From: Ceratodon purpureus
Lineage: Eukaryota > Streptophyta > Bryopsida > Pseudoditrichales > Ditrichaceae
Assembly: GCA_014871385.1 (NCBI GenBank)
Contig: CM026426.1
Span: 95,152,238-95,216,237 of the forward strand
Length of the DNA stretch: 64,000 bases
Direction of reading: 5' to 3'
The position numbers were made by a program, and so were the translations under genes. Positions 47,511 to 58,254 of the stretch are shown piece by piece. The notes below the pieces were generated by a model. It had not been told where the DNA came from and searched no databases. It saw only the letters and a list, made by a program, of their open reading frames with translations. The first letter of the stretch is position 1; each line of letters starts with the position of its first letter.

Positions 47511-50500
47511 ATGGCCGAAGCCGGGAACTCGAAGTCTGCAGAGCGCATCTTGTTGGAGGAGGAGTTGAAGAACTGGTTTCGGACTCAAGGCGTTTCAGAG
47601 GAAGGAGCTGCTCGAGCTGTCCACCTTCTCGACGGGCCTACGTTGCTCGCGCACCCACGTCCAAGCCGCTGGAACGGACGTGGGGTTTTTGGAGAAGCAG
47701 AGCGCTGCCGATACCTTTGGTATCGACACGCCGCGAGAATCCTTGGGTGGTGCGATCGGACGAAATTTCCCACAGCGGTGACGAACATCCTGCGTGTGAG
47801 CATTTTTCCAACTGTGGGAGGCGATGATGAAGCGGATGGCCAGGCTGTCGAAGGGGGGGTCCCAAGCAACGGGGGTAGAGGAGCGAATCCCGCTCACGCC
47901 CAGCAGCAATCCCGGGGTAAGTTTCTTCCAAGTGGAAAATCTCGGATTAGGGTTTTGGGAGGGTTTAGTGGTTTGCGGGGGTTTCAGATGATATGGAATT
48001 CGGTTTATTTCTAATCATATACGTTTTCGTGAACATGTGACCTTTATGGTTTCTAGTGATATAGGTTTAGACTATGGGGGGTTTACACTTATGCATATGG
48101 TAGAGCACAAGAAATCCGGATGAAGAATACAGGAACAATGTTGCTGCATAATTTCCCCTCCGTAAATAGGTGTACCATTGTATGACACCTTCCATTGCAC
48201 ATGGAACTGATCCCCTGTTTGAGACACACTGTCCACAGAGGGTAGAGTTTGCGATTCCTCAGGACTCCCAGGACGCAGAACCCCACGTCATGCAGACGGC
48301 ACTCGACAGGCCAGCCCCGACTCCACGACCAAGGAAACCACGGAAGACCGCTGCGCAGAAACGGGTACGTTGACACTCCGATGCATGTTGTTCTTGTTCT
48401 CCTCATAGAATAGGGTAACTGGTGTTTCCACTAAGAGAAAGAATTTGAATTTGCAGATGTCATAGCCGTGGTCTTCCATGTCTTATCCCATTCCCGCCGT
48501 GGTTTTCTGCTGCCACGCACTAACGAATTGATCCATTCCGCAGGCGGAGAACGAGGCACTGGGAGGGGTCTCACATCCCGGGAAGGAGAATGTCGACCCT
48601 TCCGTGAAGCCGAAACGGGTGTACAAACCGCGAGCCAAAAAGGTAAACAATAAAATCATTGTTGTCCGTGGCTGCACCTAATGTGTCATTTAATGAGGAG
48701 ACAAAGAACTAAGCGGAAGCTGTGGCCTCTGTTTTGCAGGTGAGTGTGCCTCTCCCAGTCGCGGAGAATGCAGAGGGGCCGGGCACAGAGGTGTTCGTGG
48801 AACTCGACCCTCCCGCGAGACCGAAGCGGGTGTACAAACCGCGAGCCAAGAAGGTAAACAATAAAATCATTGTTGTCCGTGGCTGCACCTAATGTGTCAT
48901 TTAATGAGGAGACAAAGAACTAAGCGGAAGCTGTGGCCTCTGTTTTGCAGGTGAGTGTGCCTCTCCCAGTCCCGGAGAATGCAGAGGGGCCGGGCACGGA
49001 GGTGTTCATGGAACTCGACCCTCCCGCGAGGCCGAAGCGGGTGTACAAACCGCGAGCCAAGAAGGTAAGCTTTGAATTCATTCTTCCAGTCCATTGCCAA
49101 TCTGTGCTTAAAGATGGAAGTTGAAGAGATCATTGCAATTCCAGTGAAGGTCGAAATGCATCCTTTCATGAGATCGGTGAACACTAAGCAGAAGGTGTGC
49201 CCTCTGTTTTCCAGGTGACTGGAACTCTTCCGCTCCCGGAGAGTGCAGAGTGGCCGGGCACAGAGGTCGACGTTGCCCTCACTCAGGTGCCAAACCCAGA
49301 AATGGGGGTAGGGATGAAGAGGGCCAGGAAGCCGAGGGAGAAGAGGGTCGCACGGGTGGAGGACGGGAGTACGCCGAAGCCGCCGCGCAAGTCCAGGGCG
49401 AAGAAGCAGACGCTAGAGGCGTACTTTGTGCAGAACCTCGCAACGCAACAAACGCCGATGCCGGACAGCGAGACGCCAAACGCCATCGGTCCACCCCCAC
49501 TTGAATGGACGCCGGCATCACTGCGTAAGTGATTCTTTCTTTTATGTACCTGTTGATATGGCGTTGTGAATATCCAATCCATGTTCTGCATATGCCATGT
49601 AGTACGCGTGTCTTGCAATGGGCACTTGTGTCACTGAAATGTATTTTTGCAACAGTACTACCTTGCGGATCTAGAAGGGGGGAGGTGGGGGGGTGGGGGA
49701 AGGATTCGAGAGCGGGAAATCTGTCCAAGATGGGGATGAAACTGATGGCCTCTTTGCTGTACAGGGGGGCCGACGCCCAGGAGGAAAAGATCTACGAAGG
49801 AGGAGAAGGGCAAGGGGAAATGGAGGAAGCCACGGAAGCCGACTAAGTGGAGCCATACAGAAGTGGAGATGGTGCCAAATTTTACTGCTAGAATTCAGAC
49901 ACGGGCACTTGCAGCGCAGGCCGCTGAGTACGAGCAACAGCGCCAGAACGACGAGGCAATCCGCGAGGTGTTGGCGCATTTTGATGGAGAGGAGGACACG
50001 CTGGACATGCTGGCCCCGGAGTCGATGCACACGGTGGACAGTCTGGAGACCTGCAGTATCAATCTGTGGGAGTCTGTGTTCCGCGACAACGTATGGAGAA
50101 CTGCAGCTCCGATCACGAAGGTGGCTGGATTCGGGGCGACACATCCAGGCGGAGGGGTCGACGTCACACGCGTAGTCGGGGTGGGTAACTTCCAAGACAG
50201 GTACCACGGAGCGTATGCTGAGTGGAGCGAAGGGAGGGCTGGGTGGGCAGTCTTGGTCCCAAATCGTTTCCTTTCGGAGTCCTCATTCCACACTGGCGAC
50301 ACGCCGTCGTGGACACAGGGTGACGTTATTGGCGAGGGATTGTCTCTTCTAACGGGGAAGAAGATGGTGTTGTGCAATCTGGGAGGATTTCGTTCGGAAA
50401 TCCACATGGAAGCTGAGAACGTTCGGATCGCGGATGGGCCGGATGTGCGTGCGTGTGGTAGCGAGGGGGGGCATGGGTATGGTTGGTGGCGTAGGCAACA

Positions 50501-52625
50501 CTGTTTCAGTCCGAGGACGCCTATTGTCTTCCCAGAGAACGTGGACTCATACCCGGGGAGTGCAGGGGTGCACCTGAACGGGATGGCGGGTGGTACAGTA
50601 GGGGGAACCGAGGCAAGTGGAGGACAGTCGGAGGATGGCCCTGGACGGACAGAGCACGTTGCAGAGAACGCTGCCGGAGTGAGGACAGCGCAGCCACCGA
50701 CTGAGCCCGCACAACCACCGGGGAGCCCGATTGCTGATTACGACGCCCCCTCCGACATTGAAGGCGCGGACGGGACGCAGGACTCGACGGCGCGCATGAC
50801 ATTTCCCAAGGTAAGCATCGGGCTCCCTGAATATCTACAACATAAGCAGAAGGTCAAAAACGCTGCTGGAAAAATCATAGAGAAGGTAGTTGGGTCAGAT
50901 GTATTCCCGGACAGCAGTGATAAGGAGTGGCTACCTGAATTTGAGGATACCATAGAAAGTAGCGAGTCAGATTTCCAGGTCAACGGGCCGGACGAGGCAG
51001 AGCCACTGGAACCGGGACTGGAGGACTGGTGCATGAGGGAGGAGTCCTGGGCCCCGGTGCGACTAGAACCCCCAGAGCTGGCGCACCATTATAGAAAGCA
51101 GTCGTGGAACTCTGCTAGCGTAGGTTTTGTGGGAAGTCGAGACAACTTTACAGGTCCCATCCCCGGCTTGAAGTGCGGGAGGCCTGAAGGAGTTCCAAGG
51201 CCCGAGACAGTCTTCGAGCTCTACTGGTCAGATGCTACAGTGGACCGGATTGTCCTAGAGACCAATCGGTATGCACGAACGTTCCTTCCTCCAAGAGGAG
51301 ATAACCCAGCTAGGACGAAGGGAGGCTCAGACTGGGAGGATGTGGATCGCAACGAGATAAAGGGATGGCTGGGGATTTGCATATTGATGGGGTGCAAGCG
51401 CCTTCCAAGTATTCGTCAATACTGGATGCGCAGCCAGCCATTTTTATACTGTGACCTCATTTCCTCTGTGATGACATTAGAGAGATGGCAGCGTATCCTG
51501 AGGTGCCTGCACCTTGTGCATAATAGTACTCTGATTCGAGATGTAGCGAATGTAAACTTTGATAGAATTGCAAAAACAAGGTGGTTGGTAGAGATGTTTG
51601 TCCAGGTCTCGAAGGACATCTACAACCTAGAGCGGGAGATCACCGTCGACGAGTGCGTAATTCCCTACAAAGGGAAATACTGTTACATTCGGCAGTTTAT
51701 GCCAGACAAACCTGTGCGCTTCGGAATTAAGGTTTGGCTTCTAGCAAGCTCGAAAAGCAGGTTTGTGACTGGGATGGAAGTGTATTTTGGGGAGGGAACC
51801 GGTGCGGGGCCTCACGGACTGGGATACCATGTTGTCGAGCGCATGATGAAGGGGCTTGAACATCGGGGGCACTGCCTCGTAATTGACAACTTCTTCGGTT
51901 CAGTTAACTTGTTCCACGAGCTTATGTGTCAGGGAATATGGGCGACGGGGACTGTGAGGAAGACGAGCAAGAATCTGCCTGGAGGCTTATACCGCGACAC
52001 TGATCCGACGGTCCGGGGGTCCATGCTAATTAGGAATCATGTTCACCGCCAAATGGGAGTGGTGAGCTGGCAGGACAAGAAGATGGTAACTTTGCTGAGT
52101 ACCGCTGCTGCTCCGTGGGAGCCAAACACGCAGGTACTGAGGAGAATACCAGGCATGCGTGGTCAGTTGATCGTTCCCTCCTCGCCCATGCATCGGCAGT
52201 ACGTGGAGTACATGCGAGGAGTGGACGTCACTGACCAGCTTAGGGGAAATTACTCCTCCCAATTGAGGTGCCACAAATGGTGGATGAAGATATTCCACCT
52301 CATTGTCGACCAAAGTATGGTGAATTCGTATGTGACGTGGGTCAAGGACATGCAGGATATGGGTATGCCGGTGATGTCTCACCTTGCGTTCAAAATTTCG
52401 GTGGGCAGGCACCTTCTGCAAGGCGCAATTGAAGATCGCCGCCGAAGGCAGAGGCCCTCCCCCCCCACGCCGAGGCGCCCTCCCCGTCTCCATGTCCACT
52501 TCCGGTCCAATCTGAGACGCCGATGCGTGGTGTGCGGCCGCATCCAGAAGTGGTATTGTCCAGCTTGCGGGAGCAAGTGGATGTGCCCCGAGGAGTGCTA
52601 CCTGGCGCATCATCAGAAAAATTAG
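47511..52625 (+). CDS. piggyBac-type transposase with long multi-exon N-terminus
   Basis: The last exon (49765-52625) encodes a full DDE_Tnp_1_7 domain, from FELYWSD to the end of the catalytic core. Counted from Met at 49863, the three expected Asp are D596 (ITVDECVIPYKGK), D675 (LVIDNFFGS) and D788 (RGVDVTDQL). The C-terminus has a Cys-rich finger (CVVCG, CPACGSKWMCPEEC), as in active family members. Upstream exons join in phase: 48544-48642, 48740-48853, 48951-49064 and 49215-49524; 47511-47916 and 48246-48364 are less certain. The total would be about 1,340 residues, over twice the usual size. The N-terminal exons are basic (KRVYKPRAKK) and probably bind DNA. No stop or frameshift is seen in the core, so activity or domestication is possible. 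Confidence 0.85.
48739..49064 (+). repeat. 211-bp tandem duplication covering an exon and its intron
   Basis: Exons 48740-48853 and 48951-49064 are each 114 bp, differ at only a few bases and both encode VSVPLPVxENAEGPGTEV...KRVYKPRAKK. The intron before each is also nearly identical (GTAAACAATAAAATCATTGT to CTGTTTTGCAG). Exon 48544-48642 is an older, diverged relative. Near-identity of the introns points to recent duplication. Confidence 0.9.
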
Positions 52626-53679
52626 GAATTTGCATCCAGGTGACGGTAATACTGAGCTGCGTGGGTGTCTGTTCGTGCAGGAGGGACTACCATCGCTTAC
52701 CTGGAGCGACGCCATATGGGAAGACATGGCCGTGAATTCGCTTGTCCTGTTGGGAAGTGTACGTACTGCACCCCTCCTACGCCGTAGATCGCTCTGACGT
52801 TCCCCTTCACGTCTCGATGTTGGCGCGAAGCAACTCGGCACCAGCCACTACGGCAGCAGACATTCCACACTGACTTTGTTGGAACCTTGCCAGTTCCCGC
52901 TTTTGAAAAACTAGGGCTCACTCACAGTGACCTCGGGAATTTTGCAACCTTCCCGTTGTTTGTAAATGCTGGACGTCTGTTGAACATTTACTTAGAAGTG
53001 CTCTGTCTGCCATGGCTAGACGATATTGCGTGTTTTTTATGTTTTCTATGTTGCATGTTTATGTTGAATCTGTGGCTGTCGTTTTCCGTAGGCGTGGATG
53101 TTTTATATGGTGAACTGTGCTGTCCACTTGAGTGTCGTTGTAGCGTACCGTGCTTCACTTCTTTCTCTTATTTCATCTCTGCACTCTGTGGCCGCACACT
53201 CTTCTGCTCGGCCTCTGTTTATTTTGTATTTTTTTTGCGAAAGGGATGCCCTCTATGTCTGTGCTATCTCTGTATCTGCTCAATAGTTCATTGGCAGCTA
53301 TGGTGGGAGAAGTTGGAATTTTCACTCTGATGGCAGGTTTCGGAGATCATTCGTTATTGCAATTCCCGGAATTTGGTTGTGGTACCCGCAGGAGGCAATA
53401 CTGGCTTGGTGGGAGGAGGTGTTCCATTCTAGGACGAGGTAATTTTACATGTTTATCTTTTTCTGCAGAATTGTGTGGTTGCAGTGCTCAGGTGCTGGTG
53501 CTATCTGAGTTTCATTTCATGATTCATTAGTCATGTTAGGTATTATTTGTCTTGAATGATCATGGTCACCTAGCCATTTCTCTTCCACCCTTTATCTAGT
53601 AGTCCATTATCGATTCTGTGCACCTCTGCCATTCCAATGGCATGGTTGGGGCAGCTAAAGTGGGTTCGGTTTTTGCAGT
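52626..53679. other. Downstream of transposase, no gene recognised
   Basis: T-rich intron-like sequence with short hydrophobic frames at 52887-53330 and 53150-53530. I see no domain. It may be an untranslated region or introns of the next gene. Confidence 0.4.
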
Positions 53680-54530
53680 ATGAGGAGATTGACACCATCT
53701 GCAGGTGTGTGCACCGTAGCGGGAGTTCGAGGACAGCGACAATATGTTACGGAGCCGGACCTCTACTTCACGGATATCGCTGAGGCGATCGTGACAGGGT
53801 GGCGACTCCTGGGCGACTTCTCCTGGCAGATGAGGTCACTGAGAAGGGGAAGGACAAATCTTTGCAAATCGGCGACACGCGGTGTAACTTTCGGCTGGTG
53901 CTTGTCAAAGTGGAGCATGCGGGGGAGCTCTCACCGTCGCCGTCGACAGGGACATGGTAAACCGTATCCTCCTTCAGAGTGTGAGCCTTTCAACCCTATA
54001 TACCTCACTCTGTTAGTGGTCCCCCTTCATCTTTTCCCCCCTCAACCATCCTCCACCTCGTGCACTCATATCCGGCTCCTCCCTTTGCGTGTGCAGGCCC
54101 GATGAAGCGGAACTTCGAGCAGATGTCGGCACGGCGACCCGGAACTGTGCACGAGGTAACAGAGTGGCTGCGTCGAGTGGAGTTATTCGAACAGGTGAAC
54201 TCAGAAGTTGATCTCCCCTACTATGGCGCCATTACGCACCTCCTCGATGATGACTTCGAGTGGGACTGGTCTCCAGCTTGTAGCAGCCAGTATGCTGCCG
54301 TTGTTGAAGTCACTGGCATCGTGCATGAGCCACCTCGGGACCTTGCTCCATCCACGGTGGGCGCTCCTCTCACCGACGGGAGGCCTGCTTCCCCTTCATC
54401 GGCGTCCGCCACCCCGAATGCACCCCAAGAGGAGCCCACATCCTCCAACTCCGACGGCAGCCTCGGAGAGGAGTGCACCTGCGATGAACTGTCGTGCGAC
54501 AGTCATACAGCAGTGTGGGTCCTCATGTAG
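53680..54530 (+). CDS. Unidentified gene inside the piggyBac unit
   Basis: A GTGTGCAG acceptor near 54093 precedes a frame to 54530 containing GTVHEVTEWLRRVELFEQ, DLPYYGAITHLLDDDFEWDW and a Pro/Ser-rich acidic tail with CTCDELSCDS. Upstream, 53680-53960 has open sequence (for example IGDTRCNFRLVLVKVEHAGE in one frame) ending near a GT. The exon structure is uncertain because the two halves lie in different frames. No known family. It may be an accessory protein or the remnant of a B3-like gene. Confidence 0.4.
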
Positions 54531-55423
54531 GACCGTTGTCCACGCTGCAGTAACTTAGTTTTAGGATGTTTTTTTCCTTTTTTCTTTCGGAATTACCGGC
54601 ATAGTGATAGGATATTCTGACGAAGTCCGCATTTTTCTTTTGGGCTGAAGACGGGGACTGTACATATTTCATAGATTTCAAAGGCCAGCGACTCGCCCAC
54701 CGACACCTCCGCGCCGTGGATGCTGCTGTCCCGGTAAGTCTATGCCACTCCTACCTCTGCACCTCAATGTTGTCGCTTGACAACGCACCTCAATCTGTGC
54801 TTGAGTCTTGCCACTATTACTGCTTGGTCCTTCACCGAATCTTCCTTTATGATGACGATTCTGACCCTGTTCTTGTGATCATTACCATGATGTAGGTCCT
54901 CAGCAATTTTGATGAAGGTCCTCACCGATCATTACCTTGATGTAGATCCTCACCGAAGTGACCCGGTGATCCACTCAAGTACACATTAGATCTGCACTCA
55001 GTACCCCGCAAGTCACTTCTTGCATAATTAACCGGATCCTACCCTTGATACTAATGATTGCCTTATTTTTAAGTGAAGCCGACAGACCCCTCATTTCTAA
55101 TTAGCATTGACAGGATGTGCTAGCTCCCTAACGCAGGTTCACTCTCTACGAGTCTAATCCATGCCGGCTGAGGGCTTTCAATTGTATTCAATGGCCGCTG
55201 CATTCAATGGCCACTGCATTCAATGGCCGCTTCTATTCATTAACGCATGCTTCCCCTATACTCTGGTACGTACTTCCTCTAGAAAACCATTCTGCTTGCT
55301 TCGTTCACTCTATCTGTCTTCGCCTTTCTGCATTCTCCACTCACTCTCGCTGACTTTGCTGCCCCGTGCGTCCTCCTCGTCTTCAGGTCTTCAACTCCTC
55401 GTCTCCTACGCCCCTTCATCGCC
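54531..55423. other. Intergenic sequence, no gene recognised
   Basis: It contains a short imperfect duplication (GATCATTACCxTGATGTAG and CTCACCGA words, about 54880-54960) and three CATTCAATGGCC units at 55185-55225. No coding frame. Confidence 0.5.
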
Positions 55424-57013
55424 ATGGCAGACAACTTGGAAACCCAGATCGTCAAGGAGCTGGAGGACGTGCGCGCCTGGTACTTCACAGTGAATGTGAC
55501 GACGTCGGCTCACCGAAAGCGGTTGGTCAGTTCCTCTCTTCTAGCTTCAGCTCTCCTCTCACTACTGTGCTCCACTCTTCTCCGAGTGCATGCCCTCGTC
55601 CGCCAGCATTCTCTCTAATCGTCGTGGCTATGGTGGCAGGACATTCCCAAGGACTTCACCCGGCGGTGTGGCTTTCCTTCGTCGCGGGACTGTACCTTGG
55701 TGACTTCCATGTCCAACGTGGACCAGTGGGCAGTGCAATTCCGCACCCACGGAGTCACCGATCCTCGACTCTCCTCCTTTACCGTCGGTGACGGCTTCGA
55801 GAAGTTCGTGGCTGATAATGACGTTGCCATCGGGACGCTGCTCGTAGTCGAGGCGGTAGACGATCGGTGCGTGGTGGTTACTATCCACCGTCGCGAAGAC
55901 GAGAATGCCCCACCACTTACACCGCCACCGTCCCCCCACACAGATGGTCGTCCTCACTTTCGCAAGACTTTACGGGCGTGCCATACTCGGCCCTTCAAGT
56001 CCACCAGACTGGTGAGGCCCCTCCTTCGTACTTGTCTTCTGATTTGGTTTCTTCAATCTCCTCAGGGTAGGTCTCCAGTGCATGCTGTTTCACTTTCCAT
56101 TTTTTTGTTCTGGCACAAATCGAATTCTCCTCTTGTTTGTCCATCAAGAAGTGCATCGGCTTCCTGTCAGGTGTTCCATGTTGAGTCTATCAAAATTAGG
56201 AATGTCCTGGATCAAGAACATCACTTGTAGCGCCTAATATGTCCCCAATGCATGGTACGGGGCACCCTGACATGGTTATCGAATGTTGCTTCTACCTTAG
56301 CAGAAACTATAAGTCACGTGATTTGTATTTCTTCTTCGCAGGACATCCCCACGGCATTCTGGCGTAGCCTCGGTGAGGATCACTTCCAGGGGCAGTGGTA
56401 CACAGTACAGGGTGTTAACCGGAGATTTCTCAATCTTCCCTCCCTCAGTTTCAGTAGCCTTTTTCGCAGTTTTTCATCCCTGGCTCCGACAGTCATCCAG
56501 TCGGCTGGATGAACTCTGTCGCAGCCGACTGGATGAACTCTGTCGTAGCCGACTGGATGATTTCTGCTTGGTTCTTAAGGCAGATTTTAGGGTTTCTTGG
56601 GCCATTTCCTCACTAGTGCACTCAGAGTTAGGAGAGATTGAGGAGACTTTATGACCTACTGTACCATGATTTTGGGGCAGATTTGACCCTCTTTATACAG
56701 TTTTGACTCACTTTTCCACTTCTTTTGAGTGTTTCCAGCATTGAATGAGTGTTTCAGCACCATTGCTAGTTGGGTTTTTGTAGGGTTTTGATGGGTTGTG
56801 AAGGTTAGGGTTTTATGGGAAATCCTCCCTTTACCACAGGGGCCGCTCCAAACCATGTTGCTGAAATCCGCCACCTACGACTCCCAGAAGCAAACCTTCA
56901 AATTCTTCACGAAGGGGTGGATTGACTTCGTTGCTGTCAATCGCCTGAAGCTGGGTGATACACTCGTGTTCACGAAGGTGGGCGTGGCAGAGTTCGAGGT
57001 AACCAAGGTCTGA
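55424..57013 (+). pseudogene. Two-domain B3 DNA-binding gene, split by a solo LTR
   Basis: Exon 1 (55424-55525, MADNLETQIVKELEDV start) joins in phase to exon 2 (55640-56011). Together they give a complete B3 fold: WYFTVNVTTSAHRK, DIPKDFTRRCGF, DGFEKFVADNDVAIGTLLVV and VVVTIHRRED. A short exon near 56171 (VFHVESIKIRN) and one from 56342 (DIPTAFWRSLGEDHFQGQWY) begin a second B3 domain. Its second half (FTKGWIDFVAVNRLKLGDTL, ending at stop 57011) lies beyond a 424-bp solo LTR. B3 proteins are plant transcription factors that bind DNA. The splice sites around the 56171 exon are uncertain. The LTR brings in stops, so the second domain should be lost unless it is spliced out. Confidence 0.75.
56413..56836 (+). 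mobile_element. 424-bp solo LTR inside the B3 gene
   Basis: Begins TGTTAACCGG and ends CCCTTTACCA (TG...CA). CAGGG lies directly outside both ends (56408-56412 and 56837-56841), a 5-bp target duplication. Removing the LTR and one CAGGG leaves the B3 reading frame open across the junction. A diverged relative is at 3294-3702. The LTR holds a 14-bp-stem hairpin (TCATCCAGTCGGCT at 56493 and AGCCGACTGGATGA at 56523) and a repeat of the latter 24 bp on. Confidence 0.9.
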
Positions 57014-58250
57014 AGGATGTTGCTTCCAGAGTTGTACTCCATGTGAAGTTGGGGTGACGAATGTTTACTACAAGGTGGCCTCAGTGAACAAGAAGGCGGT
57101 GGGATCTCGGACAGCCACGTCCATGTGACTTACAAGTTACTGATGTACATAGTTTTTTCTTTTTCCAGTATTCTGTATATGCAGGTGAACTCAGTTTCCA
57201 GTATTCGATTATTAGCAGGGATAGATAGCAATGATAAGTAGGACAAGGTTGTTTGGTCTTCTAATGCACATGTGCAACTTCTAAGCACTACTACCTACTA
57301 CTTTTTGCAAAGTTCTGTCTTTGAGGACCTTGGTTCGTAGAGCATCATCTTGAAGTAACTGTGAGACGTTCTTCAGTTCTGTACAAACTTTAGAAATTGT
57401 AATACATATGTGCCCTGGGCCTTTCTCTTTTGTAACTCAGTTGGTTCTATTGTTGTAATGCTCAAGCCGAAGGTAATTTGACATAGATGTCCCATTCTCT
57501 CTCTCTAGCGACACGTGGTCGATTACAGCACGTTGAGGGCCGTCGAGGTTTTAGCATCAAGGTTCCGGTAGGTGATGGTAGTGCACTCCACAATTTCAGG
57601 GTCTTGATCGAGTCTTCAGTCGGGAAGTGTATGTCCAAACGCATCTCAGCTCTCCAGACCCTAAACCTTTGACAATAGAAAATCACCGCTCTGTACCCCC
57701 AACGTCACCCCCACTTCGCGATTCAGCAAGACCGTTACAGTGTCTATTGTCTTGGGACATCCCCTGACGTCATGCTGAACTCCGCAGACGTCACGGGGTG
57801 CTTGCGGTGGGGCTCTCCTACTCGCCCAGCACAGCCACGTACCTGACCCCCAAACTCCGAGATCAGCGGGAGCGGGTTGCGTAGGTGACGAAGTGACCTG
57901 GGCACCCCCTACGCATGCGTCACATCCTTCGCCACGGACTGCACATCGCGGAGAACGGACGGCACAAGGACGTCCTCGACCTACTCTACCTGTCCCCGCG
58001 GCCCCATACGTATACAGAGTTCCTCAGGAACTGACCCCCTCGCAAATAGAAAATTCTCAGATCCCCCGAAGACACTATCTTCACGTTTCTTCACCCCCCC
58101 ATTGTTTGCATCTACACAGTGCATCGGTACAAAAAAATTGCAACTTCTTTGGACCACTACGCCGCAAGAAATCGCACATTTCCGTGAAGAGACTCACTGT
58201 ATACAGGGAGAGCAGCTCATCCCGCTCACATGCCCAACCTGCAAAAGGGG
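57014..58250. other. 3' part of the piggyBac unit, no gene recognised
   Basis: It probably includes the 3' untranslated region of the B3 gene and the right end of the element. GC-rich from 57480. Short frames only. Confidence 0.45.
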
Positions 58251-58254
58251 TTAA
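58251..58254. repeat. TTAA target duplication, right, in a GGGG-TTAA-CCCC palindrome
   Basis: The site reads AAAGGGGTTAACCCCTAAAA, so a CCCCT-type end abuts TTAA on both sides. Confidence 0.5.

Larger units (their letters stand above)
46868..58250 (+). mobile_element. 11.4-kb piggyBac-type element (putative limits)
   Basis: The left end is CCCCTAAAGGAGGTGGG. The right end, read inward, is CCCCTTTTGCAGGTTGGG; both adjoin TTAA. The ends match at about 12 of the first 17 positions, which is fair but not perfect. Inside are a piggyBac transposase gene, an unidentified gene and a B3 gene, all on the plus strand. GC content and codon use are higher than in the flanking AT-rich DNA, consistent with one inserted unit. 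At 11.4 kb it is much longer than usual piggyBac elements. The alternative is that the transposase and B3 genes are separate and the TTAA ends are fortuitous. Confidence 0.5.

Noticed and set aside
49279..49728. Minus-strand frames opposite the transposase exons
   Set aside because: They are shadows of the plus-strand coding exons and lack any motif.
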